Below are positions 42,987 to 51,867 of a stretch of DNA of 64,000 bases, one piece after another. The DNA is taken from the NCBI RefSeq assembly GCF_001673405.1, contig NZ_LZLV01000026.1, forward strand, positions 56,983-120,982, read 5' to 3'. The translations under genes and the position numbers were made by a program. The notes under the pieces were generated by a model, which did no database searches, was not told where the DNA came from, and saw nothing but the letters and a program-made list of their open reading frames with translations. Source of the DNA: Mycobacterium sp. 1245111.1 (GTDB taxonomy: Bacteria; Actinomycetota; Actinomycetes; Mycobacteriales; Mycobacteriaceae). The number at the start of each line of letters is the position of its first letter. The first letter of the stretch is position 1.

Positions 42987-44694
42987 ATTCGCGGTCTGGG
43001 CACCGAAACCGGACACCGTGCGCCTGGACGTGGACGGCGCGGTATCTCCGATGACCCGCGGCGACGACGGCTGGTGGCGGGCCAGCGTCGACGCGGCCCC
43101 GGATGCGCGTTACGGATTCCTGCTCGACGACGACCCGACGCTGCTGCCCGACCCGCGGTCGCCGCGTCAGCCCGACGGAGTGCACCAGGCTTCGCAACTA
43201 TGGGAGCCCCCGCCCCGAGACAGCGACTGGGCCGGCCGCTCGGTGCACGGCGCGGTGATCTACGAACTGCACATCGGAACCTTCACCGCGGCCGGCACTT
43301 TCGACGCGGCTATCGACAAGCTCGACTACCTGGTCGATCTCGGTGTCGACTTCGTCGAGGTGATGCCGGTCAACGCGTTCTCCGGCACTCACGGCTGGGG
43401 CTACGACGGCGTGCTGTGGTACGCGGTGCACGAACCCTACGGCGGCCCAGACGGCCTGGTGCGGTTCGTCGATGCCTGCCACCGCCGCGGGCTCGGGGTA
43501 TTGATCGACGCGGTGTTCAACCACCTCGGGCCATCGGGCAACTACCTGCCCCGGTTCGGGCCGTATCTGTCGTCGGCGAGCAACCCGTGGGGCGAGGGGA
43601 TCAACATCGCCGACGCCCAGTCCGACGAGGTACGTCGCTACATCATCGGCTGCGCGCTTCGCTGGATGCGCGACTTCGACGCCGACGGGCTGCGCCTGGA
43701 CGCCGTGCACGCGCTCTTCGATACCACCGCGATCCATCTCCTCGAGGAGCTGGCCGCCGAAACCGACGCGCTGGCCGAGCAACTCGGCCGGCCGCTGTCA
43801 CTGATCGCCGAAAGCGACCTCAACGACCCGCGCATGATCACCCCTCGAGCGGCGCACGGGCACGGGATGGCCGCGCAATGGGACGACGACATCCACCACG
43901 CCATCCACACCGCGGTATCCGGTGAGCGCCAAGGCTACTACGCCGACTTCGGGTCGCTGGCCACCCTGGCAAAGACGTTGCGCCACGGCTTCTTCCACGC
44001 CGCCACCTACTCGTCGTTTCGGCAGCGGCGGCACGGCCGGCCGTTGGACACCTCGACGATTCCGGCGACCCGGCTGTTGGCCTATACCTGCACCCACGAT
44101 CAGGTCGGCAACCGGGCGCTCGGCGACCGGCCGTCGCAGAACCTGACCTACGGCCAACTCGCGGTCAAGGCCGCGCTGGTGCTCGGCTCCCCCTATACGG
44201 CAATGCTTTTCATGGGCGAGGAATGGGGAGCGTCGACCCCGTTCCAGTTCTTCAGCTCCCATCCCGAACCGGAGCTGGTCCGCGCCACCGCTGAAGGGCG
44301 CAAGCGGGAGTTCGCCGAACACGGCTGGGACGCCGACGAGATCCCCGACCCGCAGAATCCGCAGACCTTTCGACGCTCCAAGCTGGACTGGGCCGAGGTC
44401 AGCGACGACGACCACGCGAAACTGCTTCAGCTCTACAAGGATCTGATCTCGTTGCGGCGCAACGAAAGCGATCTGACCGACCCGTGGCTGGACAATCTGG
44501 TCATCGACTACGACGAGGCGGACCGCTGGATCGCGCTGCGCCGCGGCGCCCTGACGGTGGCCTGCAATCTCGGCGCTGAGCCGGTATGCGTTCCGTTTGC
44601 CGGCGAGCTCGTGCTTTCGTCGGAAACACCGAACGTGGGCGGCCAGAGCACCGAGTTGCCGCCGCAGTCATTCGCGATCTTGCGCTGTGGATAA
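42979..44694 (+). CDS. treZ: Maltooligosyl trehalose trehalohydrolase
   Basis: It releases trehalose from the TreY product. The 571-residue GH13 protein has YELHIGTFTAAGTFDAAI, DAVFNHLGPSGNYLP, DGLRLDAVHAL with the nucleophile, LIAESDLND with the acid, and CTHDQVGNRALGDR. I use the ATG at 42979 (MPEFAVWAPKPDTVRL), which overlaps the treY stop. An upstream in-frame start would lie within treY. Confidence 0.95.
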   Translation: MPEFAVWAPKPDTVRLDVDGAVSPMTRGDDGWWRASVDAAPDARYGFLLDDDPTLLPDPRSPRQPDGVHQASQLWEPPPRDSDWAGRSVHGAVIYELHIGTFTAAGTFDAAIDKLDYLVDLGVDFVEVMPVNAFSGTHGWGYDGVLWYAVHEPYGGPDGLVRFVDACHRRGLGVLIDAVFNHLGPSGNYLPRFGPYLSSASNPWGEGINIADAQSDEVRRYIIGCALRWMRDFDADGLRLDAVHALFDTTAIHLLEELAAETDALAEQLGRPLSLIAESDLNDPRMITPRAAHGHGMAAQWDDDIHHAIHTAVSGERQGYYADFGSLATLAKTLRHGFFHAATYSSFRQRRHGRPLDTSTIPATRLLAYTCTHDQVGNRALGDRPSQNLTYGQLAVKAALVLGSPYTAMLFMGEEWGASTPFQFFSSHPEPELVRATAEGRKREFAEHGWDADEIPDPQNPQTFRRSKLDWAEVSDDDHAKLLQLYKDLISLRRNESDLTDPWLDNLVIDYDEADRWIALRRGALTVACNLGAEPVCVPFAGELVLSSETPNVGGQSTELPPQSFAILRCG

Positions 44695-44734
44695 CTGACT
44701 ACCGGCCGCGTCTACAACCGCTGATGATGCGCGG

Positions 44735-45160
44735 ATGACCGAATCTGAAGTGTTGCCGATACCGCCCATCCAGACCGCCTGCGATCCGGTGTTTTCCACA
44801 CAGGATCTGCGGGACCGATGGCGGGCGCTGATGGGGCCGTTGGGGTTTGGGACGCGTCTGGTGTGGTTCGGCCTGATCGGCCCGGATCGCTGCTTCGCCA
44901 AAAAACTCGGACAGATGGAGATCCACGCGCGGCCCCGCGGCCGGATCGTGTGGAACCTGATGTCGTCGCTGCGGACACTGCTCGACGATCTCGAACCGGG
45001 TACGTCGGTGGCCTTGCTGCTGACGGGCCCTGGACGCGGCCCGGTGTCGACTATCGAACTGCTCTGGTCGAAGTCGCTGACCGAGATGGCCGAACGATTC
45101 GCCGTCCCGCTGGAACCGATCTTTCGGGCCAACGACGAATCGGTCGCTCTGGTGGGCTAG
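44735..45160 (+). CDS. Conserved hypothetical protein, 141 aa
   Basis: I do not recognise a family. The protein is soluble, without signal peptide or membrane helix. It has a mixed alpha/beta pattern: FSTQDLRDRWRALMGPLGFGTRLVWFGLIG, then VWNLMSSLRTLLDDLEPGTSVALLLTGPGRGPVSTIELLW. Third-position GC and start context look like a real gene. It follows treZ by 40 bases in the same direction, and no trehalose link is evident. Confidence 0.68.
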   Translation: MTESEVLPIPPIQTACDPVFSTQDLRDRWRALMGPLGFGTRLVWFGLIGPDRCFAKKLGQMEIHARPRGRIVWNLMSSLRTLLDDLEPGTSVALLLTGPGRGPVSTIELLWSKSLTEMAERFAVPLEPIFRANDESVALVG

Positions 45161-45176
45161 CCAACATCCGATCAGG

Positions 45177-45182
45177 TAGCTT
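45177..45182 (+). promoter_or_regulatory. -10 box before the L7/L12-like gene
   Basis: TAGCTT fits TAnnnT and ends 6 bases before the ATG at 45189, so the message is probably leaderless. Confidence 0.45.
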
Positions 45183-45188
45183 TCGCGC

Positions 45189-45422
45189 ATGAGCGAAGTC
45201 GACTACGGCGCCCGGGCGCGTCTCGATTACATCGAAAAGCAACTGCAGGCGCTGTTTCCAGACAGCTACGTGCCCTTCGCGGCGGCAGCTACCTCCGGGC
45301 TGCCGGATGCAGTCGTCGCGCTCGCCCGGTCCGGCAACATGATCGCGGCGATCAAGGAGTACCGCGAGCTCACCGGCGCTGGGTTGGCTGAGGCGAAGAA
45401 GGCCGTCGAGGCGATCCGGTGA
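45189..45422 (+). CDS. Small protein with a ribosomal L7/L12 C-terminal-like segment
   Basis: This 77-residue protein ends NMIAAIKEYRELTGAGLAEAKKAVEAIR. This resembles the helix-turn-helix of the L7/L12 C-terminal domain (IKxxREITGLGLKEAKxxVE), the part that binds translation factors. The N-terminal half, YGARARLDYIEKQLQALFPDSY, looks like a helical segment, possibly for dimerisation. Its role is unknown. L12-like fragments of this sort occur as stand-alone actinobacterial proteins. Confidence 0.7.
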   Translation: MSEVDYGARARLDYIEKQLQALFPDSYVPFAAAATSGLPDAVVALARSGNMIAAIKEYRELTGAGLAEAKKAVEAIR

Positions 45423-45444
45423 GCCGCGCCCGAACGTTGAACGT

Positions 45445-46743
45445 CTACAACAGATAACGGTAGGCCGGCGAGCCCGGCTCGATGGCCTCGATCTGCATCT
45501 CGGTGGCCCGCATGCGCTCCAGCAGGCCCTCGAGGCCCGCGGCCGAGCCCAGCTCGATTCCGACCAAGGCCTCGCCGGTTTCGCGGTTGTTGCGCTTGAC
45601 GTACTCGAACAGCGTGATGTCGTCGTTGGGTCCGAGCACGCCATCCAGGAAACGACGCAATGCGCCGGGCTCCTGCGGGAAGTCGACCAGAAAATAGTGC
45701 TTGAGTCCGAGGTGGACCAGCGACCGCTCGAGAATCTCGCCGTAGCGTGACACGTCGTTGTTGCCGCCGGAGACCAGGCACACCACCGTGGAGCCCGGCT
45801 CGATGTCCGCTTCCAGCAGGCCGGTGACCGCCAGCGCGCCCGCAGGCTCGGCGATGATGCCCTCGTTTTGGTACAGGTCGAGCATCGCGGTGCAGACCGC
45901 GCCTTCGTCGACCGTGGTGATCGACACCATGTTGCCCGCTGCAGCGAGCGCGGCGTAGGTGAGGGCTCCAGCCCGGCTGACCGCGGCGCCGTCGACGAAC
46001 TGGTCGACATGATCGAGCGTGACCGGACCGCCGTTGGCCAGCGCCGCCATCATCGCTGCCGCGCCCGCCGGCTCGATTCCCAGCACCGCGGTCTTGCTGG
46101 TGCGCTCGGCGAGATAGGTGGTGATGCCGGCGATGCACCCACCTCCGCCGACCGGGACCACCACCAGATCCGGCTCGCCGTCCAGTGCGTCGAGGATCTC
46201 CACCGCGATGGTGCCCTGCCCGGCCATGGTCCGCGGGTCGTCGAACGGCGGCACGAGGGTGGCTCCCGTGCGCGCCACGTCTGCCAGCGCCGCTTCGGCG
46301 GCCAGGTCGTAGGTCGACCCACCCACGATCAAATCGATGAATTCCCCGCCGTGATAGCGGATGCGGTCCCGTTTCTGCTTCGGCGTCTTGGCCGGCACGT
46401 ACACGCGCCCGCGGATCCCCAGGGTGCGGCAGGCATACGCGAAGCCCTGCGCGTGATTGCCGGCCGAGGAACACACCACGCCGGCCGCCCGTTCCTCGTC
46501 GGACAGCTGCACCAGCAGGTTGTAGGCGCCGCGCAGCTTGTAGGACCGCACGGTCTGCAGGTCTTCGCGCTTGAGATAGACGTTTGCCCCGGTTGTCGCG
46601 GACAACCGGTCGGAAAACTGCAGCGGCGTGGCGGTGACCACGCCGGCGATTCGGGTGGCCGCACTGTCGACATCGGCCGCTGAGAAGGAGCGCAGCGGCC
46701 CACTACCCCGGGTACCCAGGCTCTGACTCAGTTCGGCAGACAC
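45445..46743 (-). CDS. ilvA: Threonine dehydratase, biosynthetic
   Basis: It deaminates threonine to 2-oxobutyrate, the first step to isoleucine. This 432-residue PLP enzyme has K69 in VRSYKLRGAYN, SAGNHAQGFA, VPVGGGGCIAG and SGGNNDVSR. A C-terminal ACT-like regulatory domain starts near residue 340 (HYFLVDFPQEPGALRRFLDGVLG), so isoleucine feedback is likely. The single ACT-type domain matches the shorter actinobacterial IlvA (Rv1559). Confidence 0.94.
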   Translation of the reverse strand: MSAELSQSLGTRGSGPLRSFSAADVDSAATRIAGVVTATPLQFSDRLSATTGANVYLKREDLQTVRSYKLRGAYNLLVQLSDEERAAGVVCSSAGNHAQGFAYACRTLGIRGRVYVPAKTPKQKRDRIRYHGGEFIDLIVGGSTYDLAAEAALADVARTGATLVPPFDDPRTMAGQGTIAVEILDALDGEPDLVVVPVGGGGCIAGITTYLAERTSKTAVLGIEPAGAAAMMAALANGGPVTLDHVDQFVDGAAVSRAGALTYAALAAAGNMVSITTVDEGAVCTAMLDLYQNEGIIAEPAGALAVTGLLEADIEPGSTVVCLVSGGNNDVSRYGEILERSLVHLGLKHYFLVDFPQEPGALRRFLDGVLGPNDDITLFEYVKRNNRETGEALVGIELGSAAGLEGLLERMRATEMQIEAIEPGSPAYRYLL

Positions 46744-46771
46744 CGGTCAATGGTGCCACCAAGCTGCGCGT

Positions 46772-47209
46772 TCAGTGCACAGGGGTCAGTACAAACACCG
46801 GAATCTGGCGATCGGTCTTCTTCTGGTACTCGGCGTAGTCCGGCCAGGCCTCGACGGCGCGCTCCCACCAGACGGCCTTCTCGTCGCCGAAGACCTCGCG
46901 GGCGTCGTAGTCCTTGACGACGGGGCCGTCCTGCAGTTCGACCCGCGGGTTCTTGGCGATGTTGTAGTACCAGACTGGGTTCTTGGGCGCCCCACCCAGC
47001 GACGCGACCACGGCGTACTCGCCGTTGTGCTCGACGCGCATCAGCGGGGTTTTGCGGAGCTTGCCGGTCTTGGCGCCGACCGTGGTCAGCAGAATGATCG
47101 GCTTGCCCTTCATGTCAGCCGCCTCAGCTCCGCCGGATTCGGCGTATTTGTCGGCTTGTTCGCGAGACCAATCCCACGGGGACGGGGCATATTCACCTTC
47201 GAGTGGCAT
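46772..47209 (-). CDS. Nitroreductase-family deazaflavin (F420)-dependent protein
   Basis: This 145-residue protein has the Ddn-like core: [48 protein letters not shown], then NPRVELQDG. This pattern binds F420H2 in characterised mycobacterial relatives. The substrate is unknown. It is the counterpart of Rv1558, next to ilvA. It is divergent from the desaturase gene across a 245-base gap. Confidence 0.85.
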   Translation of the reverse strand: MPLEGEYAPSPWDWSREQADKYAESGGAEAADMKGKPIILLTTVGAKTGKLRKTPLMRVEHNGEYAVVASLGGAPKNPVWYYNIAKNPRVELQDGPVVKDYDAREVFGDEKAVWWERAVEAWPDYAEYQKKTDRQIPVFVLTPVH

Positions 47210-47248
47210 GTCCCCACCTTAGAAGGTGCAGCGCGAGGTGCCCAGCCG

Positions 47249-47266
47249 CCTGAGTCGCGCCTCAGG
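47249..47266. repeat. Inverted repeat in the Rv1558-like / desaturase gap
   Basis: CCTGAG and CTCAGG are perfect complements separated by TCGCGC. The site is 40 bases before the minus-strand nitroreductase start and about 190 before the desaturase. TACAGT at 47287-47292 on the plus strand could be a -10 box. It could be an operator for either gene, and the evidence is weak. Confidence 0.35.
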
Positions 47267-47454
47267 TGTTGCTCAGCGTTCACCATGTACAGTCTGCGAT
47301 CGATTCAGCTCGCAAATCCGTCGTCGCACAGATCCTCGCGTCAGTGGTTGAGCATCTACCCAACGATGGGACGAGACGCACCATGGCGCGGTATGCGCGA
47401 TCGGTTCATGGGTCCTGCCCTGACTCCTCGTTTCCCGAGCTCGGGTAACAGTCG

Positions 47455-48660
47455 TTGGCAATCACCGATGTACCCGCATACGCCCATCTCAGCCACGCCG
47501 ACGTCGTGGCGGTGGCTGCCGAGTTAGATACGATCCGCACCGATATCGAGGCAACACGCGGCGACACGGACCGCGCATACATCATGCGCGCCATCGCTTT
47601 TCAGCGATGCTTCGATGTAGCGGCGCGGTTGATCATCGCCGGGACCAAAAGCAAAATTGGCTGGGTACTGGGAACCGCGGCTCTCGCGGCGGCGAAGAGC
47701 ATCGAGAACATGGAGCTCGGTCATAACATCTCGCACGGCCAGTGGGATTGGATGAACGACCCGGAAATCCATTCCAATACCTGGGAGTGGGACATCGTCG
47801 CGCCCACGTCGCAGTGGCGATATACCCACAACTACCAACACCACGTCTTCACCAACGTCGTCGGCGTCGACGCCGACCTCGGCTTCGGACTCATGCGCGT
47901 CACCCGGGACCAGAAATGGCACCCCATCGCCCTACTGCAGCCATTGTTCGCGGTGCTCCTGGCGATGGCCTTCGAATGGGGTATCGCGCTATACGGCGTC
48001 ATTGCGGTGCAAGAGGAAGAGACGACCGATGCCGGCAGATCTGCCCAGAAATCCGCGCTACTGCGCAAGATGTCTCACCAAGCGATCAAGGACTACGTGC
48101 TGTTTCCGGCTCTGAGCCGCCGCAGATGGCGCCGGACGCTGGGGGCGAACATTATCGCGAACGGATTGCGCAGCGCGTGGGCGTACATCGTGATCGTCTG
48201 CGGTCACTTCGTGGACGGCGCGGAAAAGTTCACCCCGGCCGTGCTGGAAGGTGAAACGCGACCGGAGTGGTATCTGCGGCAGATGCTGGGTTCCGCGAAT
48301 TTCGACGCGGGACCGGCGCTCAGGCTGATGACCGGGAATCTCTGCTATCAGATCGAACACCACCTCTTCCCGGATTTGCCCCACAATCGGTATCCGCAGA
48401 TCGCCAAGCGGGTGCGTGCGTTGTGCGCCACGTACGACCTGCCCTACACGACCGGTCCGCTACTGCGTCAGTATCTGCTCACTGTGCGCACCATCTGCAA
48501 ATTGGCGCTGCCCGACCGATGCCTGACAGCTACGTGCGACGACGCCCCGGAAACGGCCTCGGAGAAGAAGTTTCACGACGCCAACGGGTTCGAAACGGGT
48601 GACGTGCGGCGGGGTGGATTGGTGACGGCGCTGCGCGCCCACCGGAAGCTGTCCGCCTGA
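47455..48660 (+). CDS. desA3: Acyl-CoA delta-9 desaturase, DesA3 type
   Basis: It introduces a double bond into stearoyl/palmitoyl-CoA at the membrane. The 401-residue protein has the three histidine boxes: H90/H94 (GHNISHGQW), H125/H129/H130 (HNYQHH) and QIEHH with H302/H303. Membrane segments lie near residues 68-84 and 160-185. The TTG at 47455 gives MAITDVPAYAHL, matching the MAITDV start I recall for DesA3 (Rv3229c). The NADPH oxidoreductase (Rv3230c) that pairs with DesA3 in M. tuberculosis is not next to it here. Confidence 0.9.
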   Translation: MAITDVPAYAHLSHADVVAVAAELDTIRTDIEATRGDTDRAYIMRAIAFQRCFDVAARLIIAGTKSKIGWVLGTAALAAAKSIENMELGHNISHGQWDWMNDPEIHSNTWEWDIVAPTSQWRYTHNYQHHVFTNVVGVDADLGFGLMRVTRDQKWHPIALLQPLFAVLLAMAFEWGIALYGVIAVQEEETTDAGRSAQKSALLRKMSHQAIKDYVLFPALSRRRWRRTLGANIIANGLRSAWAYIVIVCGHFVDGAEKFTPAVLEGETRPEWYLRQMLGSANFDAGPALRLMTGNLCYQIEHHLFPDLPHNRYPQIAKRVRALCATYDLPYTTGPLLRQYLLTVRTICKLALPDRCLTATCDDAPETASEKKFHDANGFETGDVRRGGLVTALRAHRKLSA

Positions 48661-48669
48661 CCAACGGCG

Positions 48670-50508
48670 CTATGCCGGCTGCGTCGACGATGCGCGGGAC
48701 GGCTCGTGGACGTCAGACCCCGGTTCTTCGGCATACAGTTCCTCGATCTCCGCGGCATACTTCGTCGCAATCGGCCGGCGCTTGAGCTTCATCGTCAGCG
48801 TGATCTCATCGCCGCCCGGTTCCCACAGTGTGGGTAACACCCGGAAGCGTTTGATCTGCTCGACCCGCGACAGCTTCTCGTTGCCGGCGGCGACCCCTGC
48901 CGCAATCTGAGCGAGCATGTCGGGATGGGCCGCCAGCGCTGCGGGCGACGCTTCGGACAGTCCGTGCCGTTCGGCGTAGGGGCCGACCGAGTCGGCGTCA
49001 AACACCAGCAGGGCGGTGTTGTAGGGACGGCCGTCACCGATCGTGAGCATCGCGCCGATCATCGGGCAGGCCGCCTTGATCGCGTTTTCGATGTTGGCCG
49101 GCGACATGTTCTTTCCGCCCGCGTTGATGATCAATTCCTTCTTGCGGTCGATCACCCGAAGGTAGCCGTCGTCGTCCTCATCCAAGATGTCGCCGGTGTG
49201 CAGCCAGCCGTCGGCGTCGACCGCCTCGGCCGTCTTGACCGGCTCCTTGCGGTAGCCCTTCATCACCAGCGGACCGCGTACCAGATATTCGCCATCGTCG
49301 GCGATCTTCGATTCGAGCCCGGGCAACAGCTTGCCCACCGAACCCAGTCGCGACTCGCGTGGATGACTCACGCTCGCAACACAACTCAGCTCGGACATGC
49401 CCCAGACTTCGGCGATCGGGATACCGATACCGGCGAAGAAGGCCAGGGTTTCCCGCGGAATCGGCGCCGCGCCCGACACGGCCCATCGCAACTGGTCGAG
49501 CCCCAGCTTCTCGCGCAGCTTCGACAGCACCAATTCATCGGCCTGCGCCCATTCGGCGGCCACGTCATCGGGCAGCGGCTGGTCGGCGATCAACGCCGCC
49601 GCGCGTTTGTCTGCGACCGACATTGCCCACTGCAACGCGGCCCGCTTCGTCTCGTCCGGTTCGTGCGTGACGGCGAATTCGATTCCCGCCTTGAGCTTTT
49701 CCCAGACCCGCGGAACGGCAGCCCAAATGGTCGGCCGGGCGTCGGGCAACGCGGCCGCGATCTCGCGGACATCGGAGACCACCGTGACCAGCAGTCCGTA
49801 CCGCTCCTGGTTGTAGAGCCCCATCATGCGGTCGGCGATGTGCGCCGACGGCAGATACGATGTGGTGCGGTCATCGGGCCTGACGTCCAGGACGGCGCTG
49901 AGCGCGACCGCCTCGAACATCAGGTTCGTGTGGGTCATCTCGACGCCTTTGGGATTACCCGTCGTCCCAGAGGTGTAGATGAGGGTGATCACGTCGTCCG
50001 GTTGCACTGCACGCCAGGTTGATTCGAAGTCGAAATCGTCGTCGGCCGCGGCGTAGAGGTCGTCGAGCGAGATGGTTCCCTCCGGCTTGCCGTCGATGCA
50101 CACGATGTGTTCGAGATGTGCCCCGCTTGCGAGGATCCGGTCCACGTATTGCTGTTCGCAGATCACCACTTTGGTGTCGGCATTGTCGAACACGTAAGTC
50201 AGTTGTTCGGCGGGCAGCGTGTTGTACACCGAAAACGACGTGGCACCGAGGTGCTGCGCGCCGACCTCCAACGGATAGAACTCGACGCGGTTGGCCATCA
50301 TCAGCGACACCGTGTCGCCACGGCGGACACCGATCCCGGCCAGGCCTGCCGCGACGCGACGGACCTCGTCGGCGTACTGCCGCCACGTCAGGGTCTTGGT
50401 GTCACCTGGGGTGCGCAGTGCGACGGCATCCGGGTCCACGGCGGCGACGTGTTGGAACGATTCACACATCGTGGCAGGGCTGCTGGGCTGGGTTTTCGAA
50501 GCGGTCAC
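48670..50508 (-). CDS. Long-chain acyl-CoA synthetase (FadD11/FadD15 type)
   Basis: It activates fatty acids as acyl-AMP and then acyl-CoA. The 612-residue AMP-binding protein has the P-loop motif TLIYTSGTTGNPKGVEMTHTN, WGMSELSC and the hinge VIDRKKELIINAGGKNMSPANIE, with TMKLKRRPI near the end carrying the lysine region. It most resembles the FadD11/FadD15 group, and FadD11 (Rv1550) is close by in M. tuberculosis. It converges on the desaturase with a 9-base gap, and both fit lipid remodelling. Confidence 0.9.
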   Translation of the reverse strand: MTASKTQPSSPATMCESFQHVAAVDPDAVALRTPGDTKTLTWRQYADEVRRVAAGLAGIGVRRGDTVSLMMANRVEFYPLEVGAQHLGATSFSVYNTLPAEQLTYVFDNADTKVVICEQQYVDRILASGAHLEHIVCIDGKPEGTISLDDLYAAADDDFDFESTWRAVQPDDVITLIYTSGTTGNPKGVEMTHTNLMFEAVALSAVLDVRPDDRTTSYLPSAHIADRMMGLYNQERYGLLVTVVSDVREIAAALPDARPTIWAAVPRVWEKLKAGIEFAVTHEPDETKRAALQWAMSVADKRAAALIADQPLPDDVAAEWAQADELVLSKLREKLGLDQLRWAVSGAAPIPRETLAFFAGIGIPIAEVWGMSELSCVASVSHPRESRLGSVGKLLPGLESKIADDGEYLVRGPLVMKGYRKEPVKTAEAVDADGWLHTGDILDEDDDGYLRVIDRKKELIINAGGKNMSPANIENAIKAACPMIGAMLTIGDGRPYNTALLVFDADSVGPYAERHGLSEASPAALAAHPDMLAQIAAGVAAGNEKLSRVEQIKRFRVLPTLWEPGGDEITLTMKLKRRPIATKYAAEIEELYAEEPGSDVHEPSRASSTQPA

Positions 50509-50530
50509 TCAGCCGAGGCTAGTCCCGCGG

Positions 50531-50536
50531 TACCTT
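50531..50536 (+). promoter_or_regulatory. -10 box of the methyltransferase gene
   Basis: TACCTT fits TAnnnT and ends 6 bases before the ATG at 50543. A leaderless message is likely. Confidence 0.45.
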
Positions 50537-50542
50537 GCGGGT

Positions 50543-51364
50543 ATGGGAAATGCGATCAGCGACTTGACGCCTGTCGAGCTGACCGCGTTCGTCACCCAGT
50601 ACGCCCGCGCGGTCGACAGCCGTTGGCCCAAGCCGATACTCGGTGACACCCTGGCCGACGAGATCGTCGCCAAAATCGATTACGACTTCGACGGGCTGGG
50701 GGTTCCGGCCAGCGCGATCCGCCAGACGGCGCTGCGCGCGAAACTGCTCGACGACAGGGCGCGCCACTTCATCGCCGAGCATCCCGACGCCGTCATCGTC
50801 GACCTCGGCGCGGGCCTGGCGACACCGATGCAACGCGTCGGCCCGCCGCCGACGGTCGACTGGTACAGCGTCGATCTGCCCAACATCATCTCGCTGCGCG
50901 AGCAGGTGGTCCCCGTCGACGACCATGCGCATTCGATACCGGCGTCGCTGGCCAACGACGCCTGGACAGACCAGATCCCGGCCGACCGGCCAACCTTCCT
51001 GATCGCCGATGGGCTACTGGCATTTGTCCCAGAGTCGTTGCTGATCACACTTTTTCGTCATATTCCGGAGCATTTCCGGACCGGCGAATTGGCGATCAAC
51101 GACTATGGCCGGGTCAGTCCGGTCAACATCGCCGCGATGAAGATCGTCTTCAGCGCGGTCGGAAACCAATGGATATACCGGGGTTTCAGCGATGCCCGCA
51201 TCCCGGAGGGCTGGAGTCCGCGACTGCGGCTGATCGAGGAGACCAGCCTGTCGCGCGTCCCCGAGGTCGACCTGTACCCCACCGCCGCGCGGGTGTCGAC
51301 GCGGCTGATGGGCCTGACCAAATCCGGTGCGCGCGCGGCTCGGATCCTGCGTTACCGCTTCTAG
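50543..51364 (+). CDS. Class I SAM-dependent methyltransferase, LCM/TcmP family
   Basis: This 273-residue protein has the SAM motif AVIVDLGAGLATPMQRVG and the YSVDLPNIISLRE acid loop, followed by LIADGLLAFVPE. This is typical of the leucine carboxymethyltransferase-like family that includes TcmP O-methyltransferases. The substrate is unknown. The ATG at 50543 (MGNAISDLTPVELTAF) is supported by the -10 box. The longer open frame overlaps the divergent fadD and is rejected. Confidence 0.85.
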   Translation: MGNAISDLTPVELTAFVTQYARAVDSRWPKPILGDTLADEIVAKIDYDFDGLGVPASAIRQTALRAKLLDDRARHFIAEHPDAVIVDLGAGLATPMQRVGPPPTVDWYSVDLPNIISLREQVVPVDDHAHSIPASLANDAWTDQIPADRPTFLIADGLLAFVPESLLITLFRHIPEHFRTGELAINDYGRVSPVNIAAMKIVFSAVGNQWIYRGFSDARIPEGWSPRLRLIEETSLSRVPEVDLYPTAARVSTRLMGLTKSGARAARILRYRF

Positions 51365-51366
51365 CG

Positions 51367-51392
51367 CGAGTGTGACGGTGCCGTCACGCTCG
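51367..51392. terminator. Bidirectional hairpin terminator
   Basis: The stem CGAGTGTGACGG / CCGTCACGCTCG has 11-12 pairs including one G-U and a very short loop, two bases after the methyltransferase stop. The converging merR ends at 51414. It has no U-tract. A partial second copy follows (CGAGTGTG... GCGTCACGTTCG, 51396-51424). Confidence 0.6.
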
Positions 51393-51413
51393 AGTTCGAG
51401 TGTGCGCCCAGCG

Positions 51414-51809
51414 TCACGTTCGACGCTCCTTCGGCGGGTGAATGCCGCAGCTGCAGGTGTCGATGGAGGGGCACGTGCAGCGCATCCCCCACTCGATGAC
51501 CGCGCGCGCCCGCCTCAACGACTCGATGCGGGCGTCGATCTCGTTGAGCTTTGCCTCCGCCAGCGCCTTACTCGCCGGCCGGCCAGGCGCGTCGTCGGCG
51601 AACAGCACCTGGATCTCGTCCAGCGTGAAGCCGGCCGATTTGCACAGCGCGATCACCTCGAGCCGCGGCAGCACCGAGACGTCGTAACGGCGCTGACCGC
51701 CCAACCGAGCCGGCGCAGGCAGCAGCCCGACCTGCTCGTAGTAGCGCAGAGTGGTCGCCGCGACCCCGGCTTCGGCGGCCACCTTGCCGATGGTCAGTCC
51801 TGCGGCCAT
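51414..51809 (-). CDS. MerR-family regulator with a C-terminal four-cysteine cluster
   Basis: This 131-residue protein has an N-terminal MerR helix-turn-helix (LTIGKVAAEAGVAATTLRYYEQVGLLPAPAR), a dimer coiled coil (about 78-107), and a cysteine group C111, C113, C119, C121 (RCTCPSIDTCSCG). The spacing C-x-C-x5-C-x-C differs from the SoxR iron-sulfur pattern. The ligand may be a metal or a thiol-reactive compound. The ATG at 51809 follows GGGAGGG. It is divergent from the PPOX gene across a 24-bp palindrome. Confidence 0.87.
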   Translation of the reverse strand: MAAGLTIGKVAAEAGVAATTLRYYEQVGLLPAPARLGGQRRYDVSVLPRLEVIALCKSAGFTLDEIQVLFADDAPGRPASKALAEAKLNEIDARIESLRRARAVIEWGMRCTCPSIDTCSCGIHPPKERRT

Positions 51810-51831
51810 TGGCCCTCCCGACATTAACGCT

Positions 51832-51855
51832 TGACTTAGAGTTAACTCTAAGTCA
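51832..51855. promoter_or_regulatory. MerR operator, 24-bp perfect palindrome
   Basis: Each half-site is TGACTTAGAGTT and its mirror, with no mismatch. On the plus strand TTGACT at 51831-51836 is a -35 box. A 19-base spacer then leads to a weak -10 at 51856-51861, which is the long spacing MerR activators act on. The ATG at 51868 would then be at the transcription start. On the minus strand the same site lies upstream of merR. Confidence 0.78.
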
Positions 51856-51867
51856 TTGACTGGCGGT

